This document shows positions 1 to 12,355 of a DNA stretch of 64,000 nt, in pieces. The position numbers and the translations under genes are program-made. This stretch comes from Posidonia oceanica (Eukaryota > Streptophyta > Magnoliopsida > Alismatales > Posidoniaceae), in the NCBI GenBank assembly GCA_037176725.1, contig JAZBRS010000023.1, positions 31,925,001-31,989,000 on the forward strand, read 5' to 3'. Positions within the stretch are counted from its first letter, which is position 1; each line of letters opens with the position of its first letter. A model generated the notes under the pieces. That model was not told the DNA's origin. It did not search any database and worked only from the letters and a program-made list of their open reading frames with translations.

Positions 1-88
1 TAGGATTTTGTGAGTGGGTTTTCTAGATTTTCATTCCACCAGAGAGAGAGCCATTAGCACAAAAAATCAAAAAAATGGGGTGTCAACA
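1..88 (-). repeat. LTR terminus of a Tat/Ogre-like element (minus orientation)
   Basis: Read on the minus strand this begins TGTTGACACCCC followed by a T-rich stretch and a block reading GGCTCTCTCTCTGGTGG. The same order is seen on the minus strand from 60380 downwards, and similarity between the two loci stops exactly at this TGTTGACACC end. The plus-strand Tat element at 39980 starts with the closely related TGTAGACACCCC. I therefore read it as the first 88 bases of an LTR running off the left edge of the window. It could be a solo LTR or a 5' LTR; the flank at 89 onwards does not look like a polypurine tract. Confidence 0.55.
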
Positions 89-1204
89 CTCCTACTGCCA
101 TATTACATTTGCATCATGTTTATACATTCAGCATGCATGCATTTCTTTCAAAATCTAGGCTCAGCTGTTGGACGCTAACTTTCTCAGCGTTTAACACCCT
201 CTGTCTGTTTAAAATCATTTTGATGCATGCATTTGATTTCTGAGCTTTGTGCTTTGATATTTTAGCATGGTTTATCTGCCCATAGCTTTTACATTACATT
301 AAAACACATGATTTCCAAGTTTGCAAGTTTTCCTATAGGTTCTTTATTTTTCTGTGTTGAACGCTATCTGTTCCAACGTCCAACATAGGACGTTGGTCAG
401 TCCATTGTCCAACGCTTTACAGCTTACTGCACACTGTTTTTAGCGCCAATCTTGTTTTCGTTGTCGCTTTCCGCACTTTGTCGTTTCCGATACATGCCTC
501 AGCATCCATGCATGTTGCCAGATCCCTGTTTCCTGTTTTATGCCTTGCATCGCTTGCTTTCTTGTGGTTTTTTCGCCTCGGACTTGTTTCCATCGCATGT
601 CGCTATTTGCATTGCATGGTTTTCTTCGACGTTTTGACTTCTCGCCTGCATCACATTTAGGACAGTGATGTTTACTGTCTGGAGTTCTTACGAACCAGGG
701 CTTGTCCGGTTCGGAACACTGGCAATGCTGCTGAGCACATAAACTGCACGTTTAATTTTCCATACATGGCATTCAGGCATTTATGCATTTGAGCATACAT
801 AGCATGGCATAGCATCCCTCGTCCCATGGGCGTACAGTTATAGGCAAGCATTACCGATAATCCTGCAAATGTGAGCGAGATTAGTGAAGAAAGACCGATT
901 CCTCGGGCGTGTTGGGGGTGCCTAACACTTTCCCCGCGTGTAATAGGAGTCCTTATCCTTTCTTTGGACCTGCAATGACCATTTTGCCCTCATCCTTGGC
1001 ACGAGTCATACATTTTGCATAGCATTGCATTCATTTGCATGTTTTCTTGCATTTCCCCGATTTTCCTCGTCTCCCGATTGAATAGACTAGGTGGCGACTT
1101 CGTTTTGCTTTATCCTTTGTTTTCCTTCTTCGCGCCGCTCTTCTGTGAAGACCTCTCTCTTTCGGGCCCTCGCTAGTCCGAATCTCCGGGGACAGGCGAT
1201 CACA
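89..1204 (+). repeat. 3' portion of a Tat/Ogre-like LTR
   Basis: From about 885 to 1204 this matches the last part of the 5' LTR at 42536-42861: the same run of blocks (GACCGATTCC, GGGGGTGCCTAACAC, AATAGGAGTCCTTA, GGCACGAGTCATA, GACTAGGTGGCGACT) in the same order. It ends in CACA, as the 42861 end does. Immediately after it the hAT transposase reading frame begins, so it appears to be the right end of an LTR or solo LTR inserted into the hAT gene. The 89-880 part is not obviously shared with the other LTR. No coding capacity is seen. Confidence 0.55.
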
Positions 1205-1205
1205 G

Positions 1206-2620
1206 AAGGACACTTGTGCTGTAACATTGAAAGAAAAGATTGATGAATTATTCTCTAGACATGGATTGAGTACATGTAGGCTACGCGGTCAAGGTTATGA
1301 TGGAGCTAGTAATATGTCAGGCGAGTTCAGTGGGCTTCAAGCATTAATCTTGAAAGAGAATGAATCTGCACATTACATCCATTGTTTTGCACATCAACTT
1401 CAATTGGCATTAGTAGGTGTGGCAAAAAAAGTTGATCAAATCGATGATCTCTTTACTTTGATTACTAATGTGATTAATGTTGTTGGATCTTCATGCAAGC
1501 GTCGTGATAAACTTCGTGAAAAGCAAGCACAAGAGATTTTTAATGCTTTACAGAGAGAAGAACTTTCAACAGGAAAATGTTTGAATCAAGAAACTGGTTT
1601 GAAACGTACTGGTGGAACTCGTTGGAGTTCACATTATGGATCATTGATTAGCATGATTGTAATGTTCCCTTCAGTGCTCAGTGTTCTTGAAGATATTACA
1701 GAAGATGGAATAAAGTTTGAACAAAGAATTGAAGCTCGTTCACTTTTAAGACTATTGAAATCTTTTAATTTTGTCATTAGCTTGCACTTCATGAGAAATG
1801 TGTTGGCAATAACACATGCATTGTCACAAGCTTTACAAAGGAAAGAGCAAGATATTGTAAATGCAGGGGATCTAATTACACGAGCAAAAAGATGTTTGTA
1901 GACAATGAGAGATGATGGATAGGCTGATTTATTGAAAGAAGTCTCTATATTTTGTGTCAAGTATGAGATTCTCGTGCCTGATATGAATGAAGAGTTATAG
2001 AAGTAACAAATCTTTATCATTATCGTGCTGAATTTTTTTAAGTTGTCATAGACTTGCAACTTCAAGAGTTGAACAACCGTTTCACTAAAGCAAATACAAA
2101 GTTGCTTCTTTGTGTAGCATGTCTAAACCCAAGTAATTCATTCTCTGCTTATGATCGAGAAAAGTTGGTCCGTCTAGCTGAATTTTATCCACATGATTTT
2201 TCTAGATTCGACCGTGGAGTGCTTCATGACAAGTTAGAAACATACATTGATGAGATGCGTTCAATAAAGGATTTTTGCGAATTAGAAGGACTTGGCATCT
2301 TAGCAGAAAAAATGGTAGAGAAGAAAAAAGATGTCTCATATCTTTTAGTTTATTTATTACTCAAGTTGGCATTGACACTACTAGTTGCAACGGCATCAGT
2401 TGAGAGATCTTTCTCTGCAATGGATATTGTGAAGAATCGATTGAGAAATCGAATGGAAGATGATTGGATGAATGATAATCCAGTGACTTATATTGAGAAA
2501 GATGTATTTGATAGTGTTAAAAATAAGCAATCATGCAACACTTCCAAAAAATGTATCATCGTCAAGGACAATTGTAATTTTTTTCTTTTTGTTGGAGTTC
2601 TTTTTGGAAATAGTCTTTAA
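1206..2620 (+). pseudogene. hAT transposase (ZMYM1-like / TTF-finger type), broken
   Basis: The translation from 1206 enters in the middle of the catalytic domain. It contains the motif RGQGYDGASNMSGEF, then HCFAHQLQLALV, then GTRWSSHYGS, all characteristic of hAT transposases related to plant zinc-finger MYM-type protein 1-like genes. The C-terminal piece (2054-2620, another frame) has LLVATASVERSFSAM and RLRNRM, the hAT dimerisation domain. The N-terminal zinc finger and first part of the catalytic domain are absent. In-frame stops lie at about 1899 and 1920 (probably former Gln and Trp codons), and a one-base frameshift near 1996 separates the two pieces. It cannot make an active enzyme. 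Confidence 0.85.
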
Positions 2621-2745
2621 AACAAAAAAAAGATATGTTAGTGGTTTTTAAAGTTGGCATATTTTTAAATTATAATCACAGTGTCAAATTGTTTTTGTAT
2701 CTACTTTGATAATTTTTTTTCTATGGCCTCCACAATGAAAAATTA

Positions 2746-2760
2746 CTGCCTTCGCCACTA
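2746..2760 (+). repeat. Right TIR of the hAT element
   Basis: CTGCCTTCGCCACTA, the reverse complement of a TAGTGGCGAAGGCAG hAT-type end, lies about 125 bases after the transposase stop. Confidence 0.55.
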
Positions 2761-4584
2761 GATAATGGTCAATGGATCATATGGTTCCAATTAAGTTCCA
2801 ACTAAGTTGCGGGTCTAACTGTGCTTTTCCCAGAAACGACAGGTCCACCTTCATTCCAAGCCACTGGATAAAACAAACAACGTTATTGTCACAAATATAT
2901 TAACTTAAACCCCATGTTCTAGGATGGCCATCCATTGACGTAACCCATTCAACACCACCATTCTCAGAAAAAGGCTCTACGGCAAGAAGAGAAGAGAAAG
3001 TAGCCAAGTCTCTTGACTTAGATTTTGGAAAGGTCACGGCTGGACATTGGATTTTGGAAGAAACAACAACGTGGGAATATCCATGCTGATGACTTATGCT
3101 TGGTAAGGAAAATCTGTTTTTCCCTCATTGAATTTCTTCGAAGTTCAGGTCATGCACGCGCGGTGAAATATGATGACCAGAAACTATGCAACTGTAGAAT
3201 AGCAACAATTTATTAAGGCTGGCTGTTGGTTTCTTCCGAGTTATGATTTGAACTTTAGCTTAATAAAACGATGTTTTGTCTGTGGTCCTTCTAATAACCT
3301 GAATAAGAACGCAAACCTGTCAATTTATATACAGTCTGGTGATACTTGGCTTGATAGTTAGGATTGTATATGCACCAGAATATGTACCAAATGAAATTAG
3401 ATTTATTACCGATCTGTAAGAGTTTGGAATGTGATACCCTTTTTATCGGGGGATTTTTGGGTCTCTATCCTTTGATAATTCGTTAAATACCTCTGATATT
3501 TCTCTTAATACCCTTGTTGTTTATAACTCTTTGTCTAAATGTCCCTGTGTTAGTCTGATCTCTAACACCGTTTGCATTAGCCATTAGAGGGGTATAAAAT
3601 GATCAGAAAATTTTCACAGACTTTGCTTAAATACCCTTCTATGACTCTTAAATTACTACTACCTTATTTACCACATTACTACGTATCATCTTCTTTATTT
3701 CTCCTCCTCTTTCCTTCTCATCAGTCATCTCTATTGAAGATGAGCTCTTCATGTTGGGTCTATTTCTTCAATAGAGTCCTATCCATTTCCATGTGCTTTT
3801 ATAAGAAACCTAGTATCATCTTGGTCTTCTCTAAATCTCACTCCAAAGGAAAGAATTTTTTTTAAGCACCCATAATGGAAGGTATGTATGTAGTAGTGTG
3901 GGTCTTGAATGTATTTGAAGAAATACTCCAATGAAAATGTATTTGTTGTAAGATGAGAAAAAAGTGTAATCTACAAAGTTAGAATTAAAACAGGAATAGA
4001 TATGTCATTTCTTTCATTGGATTATGATTTAACTGTAGTTAGGTTAGATTTTGTAAATGGAAGCCAATGGAATGAGACGGTAAGGGCATTTACATTAATA
4101 ATTTGAAATATCAAGGATATTGGAAGAAATACTAGAATACCAAGGATATTTAGCAAATTGTCAAATGGAAGAGGAATATTAAGACAAAAAATCCTTTTTT
4201 TGCGGGCATATTTTAGTTCTATAAGACATTCTCTAGCTCTGATTAATTGGGTCTCAACGCCCTCCTTATTGTTATCATAAGTACTATAACATTCTTTGTA
4301 TTCTAAAAAAAACATAATAAAAATGTTCTGTGCCAATAGTCTTCTTTCCATGATTGACATATATTTAAACTCTATCAAATATTCCTTGAGAATAATAAAG
4401 ATTCTTGAGAAATTGGATGCCTAAAATTTTAGTAGACATTCCTGCCGGCCCTTTTTAATTTTTTTCCCCTTCAAAGGCATAAATTTAGGCTGTATCAATT
4501 TGTTTGACGATAACTGCCGTGTAGTTGCTTCAATTCATCTCAAAATTTCAGTGAATGGCCATTTTCGGTTCGCTGTGAGTAAGG
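2761..4584. other. Intergenic DNA without recognisable gene
   Basis: AT-rich sequence with only short open frames that match nothing I recognise. I see no transposon ends, tRNA or structured RNA. It separates the hAT remnant from the promoter region of the patatin-like gene. Confidence 0.5.
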
Positions 4585-4749
4585 CAAACACATGCATGGA
4601 AATTCCCAAATGCATAGAAACATCTCAAAAAGCAGCACAAGTTATTCCCAAGTTCAAACACATGCATGGAAATTCTTCTCATATATAATTCATCATAGAG
4701 AACGACTCAGCTCGTCTCAAAAAGCAGCACAACTTATTCCCAAGTTCTC
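4585..4749 (+). repeat. Interleaved duplication upstream of the patatin-like gene
   Basis: The block containing CACATGCATGGAAATTC occurs at 4585-4605 and again at 4655-4675. The block CTCAAAAAGCAGCACAA (second copy AACTTATT instead of AGTTATT just after) followed by CCCAAGTTC occurs at about 4623-4655 and 4715-4748. Each CATGCATG (4591 and 4661) contains the RY core CATGCA known as a B3-factor site in plants. The regulatory role is inference from sequence. Confidence 0.6.
4678..4690 (+). promoter_or_regulatory. Candidate TATA box of the patatin-like gene
   Basis: CATATATAATTC lies about 155 bases before the ATG at 4835. This leaves a plausible 5' UTR of roughly 110-125 bases. No other TATA-like sequence lies closer. 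The second copy of the upstream duplication would fall inside the 5' UTR. Confidence 0.4.
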
Positions 4750-4834
4750 TGCTGAATTCCACCTGCTATAGCCTATTGCTGCTCAACTTTCTTCAGCTAG
4801 CAACAAAACAACAAAGAAAAGATACGTACATCTG

Positions 4835-6501
4835 ATGGGCTCCTTGAGTTTGAGTGAAAAATTGGCCTCCAGCAACCAATCTGGATTGAACAACTTGTCT
4901 GCACCCAGAAAGATGGTCACGGTCCTGTGCATCGACGGAGGTGGTGTGAGAGGAGTCATCCCCGGCACCATCCTCGCTTTCCTCGAATCAAAGCTTCAAG
5001 TATGTCAGAAGAAAAGGCTCTCGAACTAATTAATTCACTAAATTATGTTCAACTTGGTTTTCGATTATCGATCAGACTCTAATGTAATGTTGTATTGTGA
5101 ATGATAATTTGTAGGAATTAGATGGAGCTGATGCGAGGTTGGCAGATTACTTCGACGTCATCGCTGGAACGAGCACCGGAGGATTGGTGACCACCATGAT
5201 CACCGCCCCCGGCAAGAACGGTAGACCACTTTACTCAGCCAAAGATATCAACCAGTTCTACTTCGAGAACACCCCCAAGATCTTCCCTCAGAAAGGGTAA
5301 GAACTAAGAACTCCATAATAAATTATTGACCAATCAATTTTGTTGTAAAGTTGAAACAATTCTAATTAGATATATAAATCCTCCTACAGTTTGGCTTTGA
5401 TCAAAATGATTAGAGCAATGAGTGGGCCTAGATATCATGGCAGACACCTGCATTCCAAAGTAAGGGAACTTCTTGGCGAAAGAAGGCTAAGCGAAACCCT
5501 AACAAATGTGGTCGTCCCCGCCTTCGACATCAAGCTCCTCCAGCCTATGATCTTCTCGACGATCGATGCGAAGAAAGATCCTCTGGAGAATGCTCTCCTT
5601 TCGGATATCTGCATCGGTACCTCGGCTGCTCCGACGTACCTCCCGGCACACAGCTTCCAAATCAAGGGCTCTCATGGGAAACTTCGAAACTACGAGCTCA
5701 TCGATGGTGGTGTGGCTGCAAATAACCCGGTGAGCCATATACTACCATTCTAGCTAGGTAGATTTCTGATATATATATATGTCACCACTTCGATTTCACA
5801 AAACATATGGTAAAAAGCTTTGTTGTTTCGTTGGTTTACAGACATTGATAGCAATGAGTCATGCGGCCAAATTGCTTATGAGCGGTAACGACAATGGTGA
5901 AGACACTGAGGGCCATTTGCCATCCAAAGGCACAGACTTCACAAAGTTTCTGGTTATCTCCCTTGGAACCGGTTGCGCGAAGCAGGAGCCGAGATACACG
6001 GCAAGAACGGCCTCCAAGTGGGGAATTCTTGGGTGGCTCTACAGCCGTGGTGGCACGCCACTGATGGATAGTTTCTGCCAAGCAAGCTCCGATATGGTGG
6101 ACATCCATGCGTCGGCACTCTTCAGAGCACTGGGCTCCCGGAAGAACTATCTTCGCATCCAGGTACACCAACTCATCTAGTCATTGTTATTGTTATCTAT
6201 GCATCTTGATCTCATCCACATATATATATATATATCTACTCACTCCCTTATCAAACAGGATGACAATCTCGTCGGCGATGCGGCATCGGTGGATGTGGCG
6301 ACGAAGGAGAATTTGCTCAAGCTTGTTCAGGTTGGGAAGTACCTTCTGAAGAAGCCGGTGTCGAGGGTGAACTTGGACACCGGAGCGTTTGAGGAGGTGA
6401 AAGGAAAGGAAACGAATGAGATGGCGCTCGCTCGCTTTGCATTGCTTCTTTCCGAGGAAAGGAAGGAAAGGAAGCGGACGTTGGAGAGGGCTGCAAATTA
6501 A
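4835..6501 (+). CDS. Patatin-like phospholipase (PLP2-type), five exons
   Basis: Proposed exons: 4835-4999, 5115-5296, 5390-5729, 5842-6162 and 6259-6501. All introns are GT-AG and all joins keep frame, giving 416 residues, the usual length of plant patatin-like proteins. Hallmarks of the family are present: oxyanion loop DGGGVRG at residues 34-40, nucleophile elbow GTSTG at 73-77 (Ser75), and catalytic Asp221 in DGG followed by VAANNP. These form the Ser-Asp dyad of patatin acyl hydrolases, which release fatty acids from galactolipids and phospholipids. I see no signal peptide or membrane segment, which fits a soluble protein that binds membranes peripherally. The start is the first ATG after the TATA-like box and gives the normal N-terminus. 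Family members act in defence, oxylipin supply and membrane-lipid turnover; the role of this copy is not shown by the sequence. It is the only intact host gene in the window. Confidence 0.93.
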
Positions 6502-7982
6502 AAACCATGCATGCGTGGAAAACATATGTAGGCGTGAAGATTCTTTCATTTATTTAGGAAAGCACATAGCTAGTTTGTGTTTTGGTAGTCTTACAAGTTT
6601 AGTTGCAGGTGAACTTCGTTCACCGTCTCACCGTGATAGAGTTGTATCTTTTACATGATTGATTTGATCATGAAATCGCGGGAGATTAGATAAATGTTCA
6701 AGCATGAACAGTATGTTGTGGATTGCCAATATTCTAGAGGTACAGAATGCAGTTTTTGTAGAAATGTATGGGCAAACAAACTCTCTATGAGGAAACTGTT
6801 CGAATAGGGTTTAATTTGGTCAACTTGTACTTAAGGTCTATTCATTACAGCCAAGCTGTTATTATTAGTTAGCAAGTTAGTTGGTTAGTTTAGTCTGTTA
6901 AACATTTGTAGTTCTTATCTATCTAGGCATGGGATAACTTTCCTTAAAAAAATGAAAAGGTTATATCTTTGTCATTTTCTCAACTCCCTACTTGTGTTAT
7001 TTCACCATCTAATTGCTCATTTCTCATAGAAGACATCGAATGAATATATACATTGACATCCTAAAATCCTAGAAACCTCTGGGTAGCCCTAACCTGCAAC
7101 TAAAATATGGCCAAAATATTATAGGAGGATATCGATCTACTCAAGTATGTGGGATCAACAACGAATTCTATCCCAAGTTACATTTGTTTCGTTCATATTC
7201 TTATCGCCATCTCTCAAAATAGACACCACATGAATACAAATAGTGACATCCTAGAGTCCTCTGACCCGTTTACAAAGATACTCTAATGAGATAAGAGTCC
7301 ACCTCATTAGTTAACTCGCAATTGACCGGAAGGAAGCGTATCTACCTGAGTAGGTAGGACCAACAGGAATTCTATTTCTGACCAAATAAAAAAACAAACC
7401 AAACAGGAAATGTATCCGAACTTCCAATTGCTTTGATCATAGTTACAGTTCCAATGCAGTCCCCGATACGTAAGAAGACTATTGACTTGACTGTAATGAC
7501 TCAATGGACTATCAAGTCTTTTCAAAGTAGTTCTAACGACCGTCATGCAAAGACGAACCAATTAAGCCTACCACTTTGCCAAGATGCACATGTGAGGATC
7601 AAGTACTAATTCACATCTTATCTTCTGAATCTTTCAAAGGTTAATTTGTTATGAAAGGCCACGACAAGTGATAGTACCAAAAAAAGCACCTTATTGCAAG
7701 TCCTGGTTTTTCTTTTTTTTAGAAATGGTATTGCAAGTCCGAGTTGTTAATTAATAAGTTGATTTATCCAATAAAACATAGTTTATTCCATACATAATTA
7801 TTATTCTAATTGAAAAGTTGTAATTTCGAAACTTAATAATAGAAGCAGAACTTAAAAAAAAAAGTCTAACAAGTTGATTATAATTACATCATGTTACCAA
7901 CTACCAATTATTATTTTGTTGACCGTCGACATAATAATATTTGGACGACATGGTAACCAGTCTTTTATTCCTATGTGGCCTC
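6502..7982. other. 3' flank and intergenic DNA
   Basis: This holds the 3' UTR of the patatin-like gene and AT-rich intergenic sequence. No clear AATAAA signal, gene or transposon end was found. The stretch from about 7700 is strongly AT-rich up to the copia target site. Confidence 0.5.
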
Positions 7983-8207
7983 TGTTGGTTTTCCGATCTA
8001 GGTTGGGGGCTCCGGCGAATGGGTCTTTTTAGGAAGATCCAATGTTTACTTGTGTTTCCCTTAGATAGAGATAACACCTATTTGTAGTGGAGGCCACCGT
8101 TTCACCCATAACCTCCATCCCTAATCGCCTTCTGTTTTTCCGGGAAGATATTTCCCGAATCTCTAACTTTCCCTATCATCGTGGTCTTCCTTGACCACTT
8201 CCTAACA
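7983..8207 (-). repeat. copia 3' LTR
   Basis: 225 bases, collinear with 12988-13209, both starting TGTTGGTTTTCCGATCTA. It is the 3' LTR because the coding sequence runs on the minus strand. Confidence 0.92.
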
Positions 8208-8220
8208 TCTCCCACTTAGT
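8208..8220 (-). other. copia polypurine tract
   Basis: On the minus strand the sequence entering the 3' LTR reads ACTAAGTGGGAGA, the classic plant copia polypurine tract just upstream of TGTTAG. Confidence 0.8.
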
Positions 8221-8502
8221 CATGAAGACCAAGTAGTAAATTCCTACATATTCCCACTATTTATAGAATGTATGAGTTTTTCTCTATTTCCACTCCCACT
8301 ATTCATGAGAATGTGTTCCATCTCCATTATCAATGGAAATGTTCATTAATATCATTAAGCCTACATGCTTGACAAATTTCTCTACTGGAATCCCTTTTGT
8401 CATTGGATCAGCAATCATATCTAAGGTGGGAATATAACTCACCTCTATTTCCTCTTTCTGTATGATATCACGAATGTAGTGATATTGTATTTCAATGTGC
8501 CT
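8221..8502 (-). other. copia 3' untranslated internal region
   Basis: Sequence between the RNase H end and the polypurine tract. It may still hold the last decayed codons of pol; nothing separate is recognised. Confidence 0.5.
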
Positions 8503-11500
8503 TCATTTTGAATTATCGGCACCACTGTTAATGAGACTAATTGCTGCTTGATTATCATAATATATTCCGACTGGTCCATCTATCAGATTAAGATTCAAAT
8601 CGTTCAAAAATCTTTTAATCCAAACAGCATATGTGGTGGCTGTATTACATGCAATGTATTCAGCTTCCTGTGTGTATCTAGCAACACAGCATTGCTTATT
8701 ACTTCCCCATGAGACAGTCCCACCACCAAAGATGAACAAGTGTCCAGATGTGGACTTTCCATCATCTTTATCACCTCCAAAGTCTGCATCTGAATAACAT
8801 AATATTTCCAGCATTTCCGCTTGGTATACTAGTTGATGTTGCAGTATGCCCTTAATATACTTCATAATCTTCTTAACAGCTTCCCAATGTGCTGGTCCAA
8901 GATTACTTTGATATCGACTTACCAAACTCATTGAATATGCCAAGTCCGGTCTAGTACATAACATTGCATACATTAAACTTCCAACCGCTTGTGCATATGG
9001 CATATTTAGAGGTTTCTGTTCCTTTCCAGGACATTGACTTTTGCTCAATCTTTTTCCATACACATATGGTGTAGGTGCAGGAGCACAATTTTGCATTCCA
9101 AACCTTTTAAGTATTGAATGAAAATACTTGTCCTAGTTTATACTTAACATTCTAAACTTCCGATCTCTAAGGATCTGTATTCCAAGGAGATAAGATGCTT
9201 CGCCCATGTCCTTCATCTCAAATTTCTCACAAAGTTCAATTTTCACTTTGGTCAATGATTCGATATCATTTGTGGCAAGCAAAATATCATCTACATACAA
9301 AGACAATATTATAAAACTGCTCCCACTTTTCATGACATAGACACAATTATCCAATCTATTTGAGATAAAACCCATTTAGACAATCACATTGTGAAATTTG
9401 AGATATCATTGTCTAGATGACTGTTTTAATCCATATATTGATTTATTTAATTTGCATACTTTTTCCTCATGTCCTTCCACCTGAAAACCCTTAGGCTGAC
9501 ACATGAATATTTCTTCCTGCAATTCTCCATTAAGAAATGCAGTCTTAACATCCATTTGATGTAATTCTAAATCTAAGTATGCTACAATGGCTAGTATTAT
9601 TCTTATAGATGCAAACTTAGCTACAGGAGAATATGTTTCCTGGAAGTCAATTCCTTCCTTCTAAGTATAACCTTTAGCTACCAATCGAGCTTTGAACTTG
9701 TCAATTGACCCATCTACCCTCAACTTTTTCTTGAATACCCATTTGCATCCTATAGCCTTCCTTTCTTTAGGTAAATCACACAATTCCCAAACACTGTTCC
9801 TTTTCATGGAATTAATTTTATCATTCATGGCTTCAAGCCATAAATCTTTCTCATGTGATTTAATCACATCACTATATGTAATGGGTTCCATGTGATTTTC
9901 CTGATCTATGTCTATTAAGAAACATGATGGCTCACAGGAATACAGATGGTAATCATTCATCTATGAAGGTTGAGTTCTCATTCTTTTATTGCTAGGAGCA
10001 TTAGGAGGGTCATTTTTAGGTTCATCAATATTTTCCATATTTGGTTGGTTATACTGGACATTCTGGTCATTCCCCACTATTTCCATGGATTCATTTGTAT
10101 TTTCTATATTTGGTTGATCACTAATTTCTAGATCATTTCCTTGAACACCATTAAAGTAATCATCTCCTATTACTGATAATGGTTCATCTTTATCTTGAGT
10201 ATATTCTTCTTCCTCTAGATTTTCTAGAAATGTAGCATATCTATACTCAACAATTCCTTTTTTCTTATGGAAAAATCTATATCCTGTAGATTTATTACAA
10301 TATCCTATAAATCTACATTTCAATGTTATAAAGTCTAATTTATCCCTGAGTTGACTTGGAATATGCACATGAGCTATTGAGCCCCATTTCCTTAAATAAT
10401 TAATATTGGGTTTCCTTCCATTCCACAAATCATAAGGGGTTCCTATGACATATTTGATGGGTATCCTATTCAAAGTGTAATTTGCAGTGAGTAATGTCTC
10501 TCCCCAAAATTTCCTTGGAGGTTAGAGTGTGATAGCATGCATCTAACAGAATTCATTAGAGTTTTGTTTTTCCGTTCTGCCATACCATTTTGCTGTGACG
10601 TATATGGCATAGTAATATACCTCTTTATTCCATGCTCTTGACAATATGACTCAAATTCCTTTGAATTGTATTCCTTACCTCTGTCAGATTTTAACACCTT
10701 AATGTTTCTTCCAAGTTATTTTTCCACTTCTTCTTTATATTTCTTAAAACAACTTAACACTTCTGATTTATGTGAAATTAAATAGACATATGTGTATCTT
10801 GAATAATCATCTATAAATGTCACAAAATATTCCTTATTATTATAAGTTTTCACACTAAGTGGACCACATACATTTGAATGTACTAAGGCTAATAAGTCAT
10901 TCACCCTATGTCCAACACTAAATGGTTTCTTAGTCATTTTTCCAACTAAGCAATGTTGACATGGAGTTAATTCCACATTATTGATATTAGGGAGAAGATT
11001 CAATTTTAACAATTGTTCCATCTTTGATTTTCCAGGATAAGCTAATCAAGTATGCCATAAATCACAATCAGAAAATAAACACAAAGAATAATCAGAAATG
11101 CTATCTATATTATTTATTTCATTGTCTATTACAGAAATACGGAACAAATCATGTTCTGGGACGAACACTCCCATTGCAAATACTTTCTTGTCCTTTCCAA
11201 TAGACACATGCTTATTGTAAAAACGAACTTCTAAGTCATTCTTTAAGAGTGCAGGTACAGAAATGAGATTGTGCCTAATCCCAGATATATGGAAGACATC
11301 TTTCAAGATCATAATGCTGTCTCCTAGATCTAATCGGTAAGAGCCAACGCCTTCCACATTCAGATATGTGTTGTTTCCCATGTACATGCGTTGCTCACCA
11401 GATTTGATCTCCTTGAAGGATTCTAGTCCTTTCTTCGTCTTTGCAATATGACGAGTAGCACCAGAATCTACCCACCAATCATCTGGGCTTGGCGTAACAA

Positions 11501-12355
11501 TATTATTACATTCCACTACACCAATGAAGACTCTCTTGTTTGCTTTCTATTCCGGTGCCTTGTCCTTATTTCCATCATTGTTTGGACAATTTGCTCTATA
11601 GTGGCCAAAACGACCACACAAATGGCAAGACCCCTGTGGCTTATTTGATTGTGATTGGTTGGATTTGAACTGTACATTGTTTGGTGCATTCCTCATGTTA
11701 TGGTCTTTGTCCTTCCTGGGCTTTCTTTGCGCAAAGTTGGCTTCGTCTAGATTCAACTCTTGCTTCCAGCAGCTAGACATGATATCTTGTTCAATTCCCA
11801 ACCTTGCTGGCAATTCTGAGAGTTGAAGGGATGGATTTGATCTCATAGATGTGATCACCATATCAAAACTATTTGGCAAATTATTAAGTATAGTTGCTAC
11901 TTGTAGTTTTTCTAGAATTAGAGTTCCTACAATAGATAAATATTTTGCCATAACTATCATGTTATTCATATGTTTCACGACACTCTGTTCCTTTTACATT
12001 TTGCAGGAGTTATACTTCTGAAGGAGAAGTTGAGTATTGATTTCAGTGGTTTTATCATACTTCTCCTTCAAAGCATTCCACAGACTCTGTGTGGTGTCGT
12101 AAGTCTCAAAAAATTTTATAAGACTATTTTCTATGAACATAAATATGAGACTCCTTGCATTTTTGTCATCAATTTTTCATTTCTCATATTTCTTGACTTC
12201 CACCTCAGAGGCATTACTGTCAAGTTCCGGAGCATTGGATTCTATGATATATTCCAGATTATCATAAATTAAAGCATATTTTATTTTTCGGTACCACATC
12301 TCATAGTTAATCCTATTCAATTTCTCCAAGTTTGCTAGCAGTCATTTGAGTAGAT
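8503..12355 (-). pseudogene. copia gag-pol polyprotein remnant
   Basis: On the minus strand, in order: Gag (about 12355-11547) with zinc knuckle CHLCGRFGHYRANC; protease (about 11516-11300) with WWVDSGATRHI; pre-integrase and integrase (11100-10480) with CQHC, then HSNVCGP, SDRGKEY and AERKNKT; linker to 9961; reverse transcriptase (9960-9133) with GCKWVFKKK and YVDDILLA; and RNase H (9096-8503) with SDADFGGD and SGHLF. The order integrase before RT defines Ty1/copia. Stops and frameshifts split it into at least eight pieces. The first integrase aspartate, normally HSDVCGP, reads Asn. It is dead by several lesions. Confidence 0.93.

Larger units (their letters stand above)
1206..2760 (+). mobile_element. 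hAT-superfamily DNA transposon, 5'-truncated
   Basis: A transposase remnant (1206-2620) is followed by a right terminal inverted repeat at 2746-2760. Read from the outside that TIR is TAGTGGCGAAGGCAG, close to the CAGTGGCG-type hAT ends known from plants. The left end is missing because an LTR end abuts the coding sequence at 1204/1206. The left TIR and 8-bp target duplication cannot be tested in this window. Confidence 0.7.
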
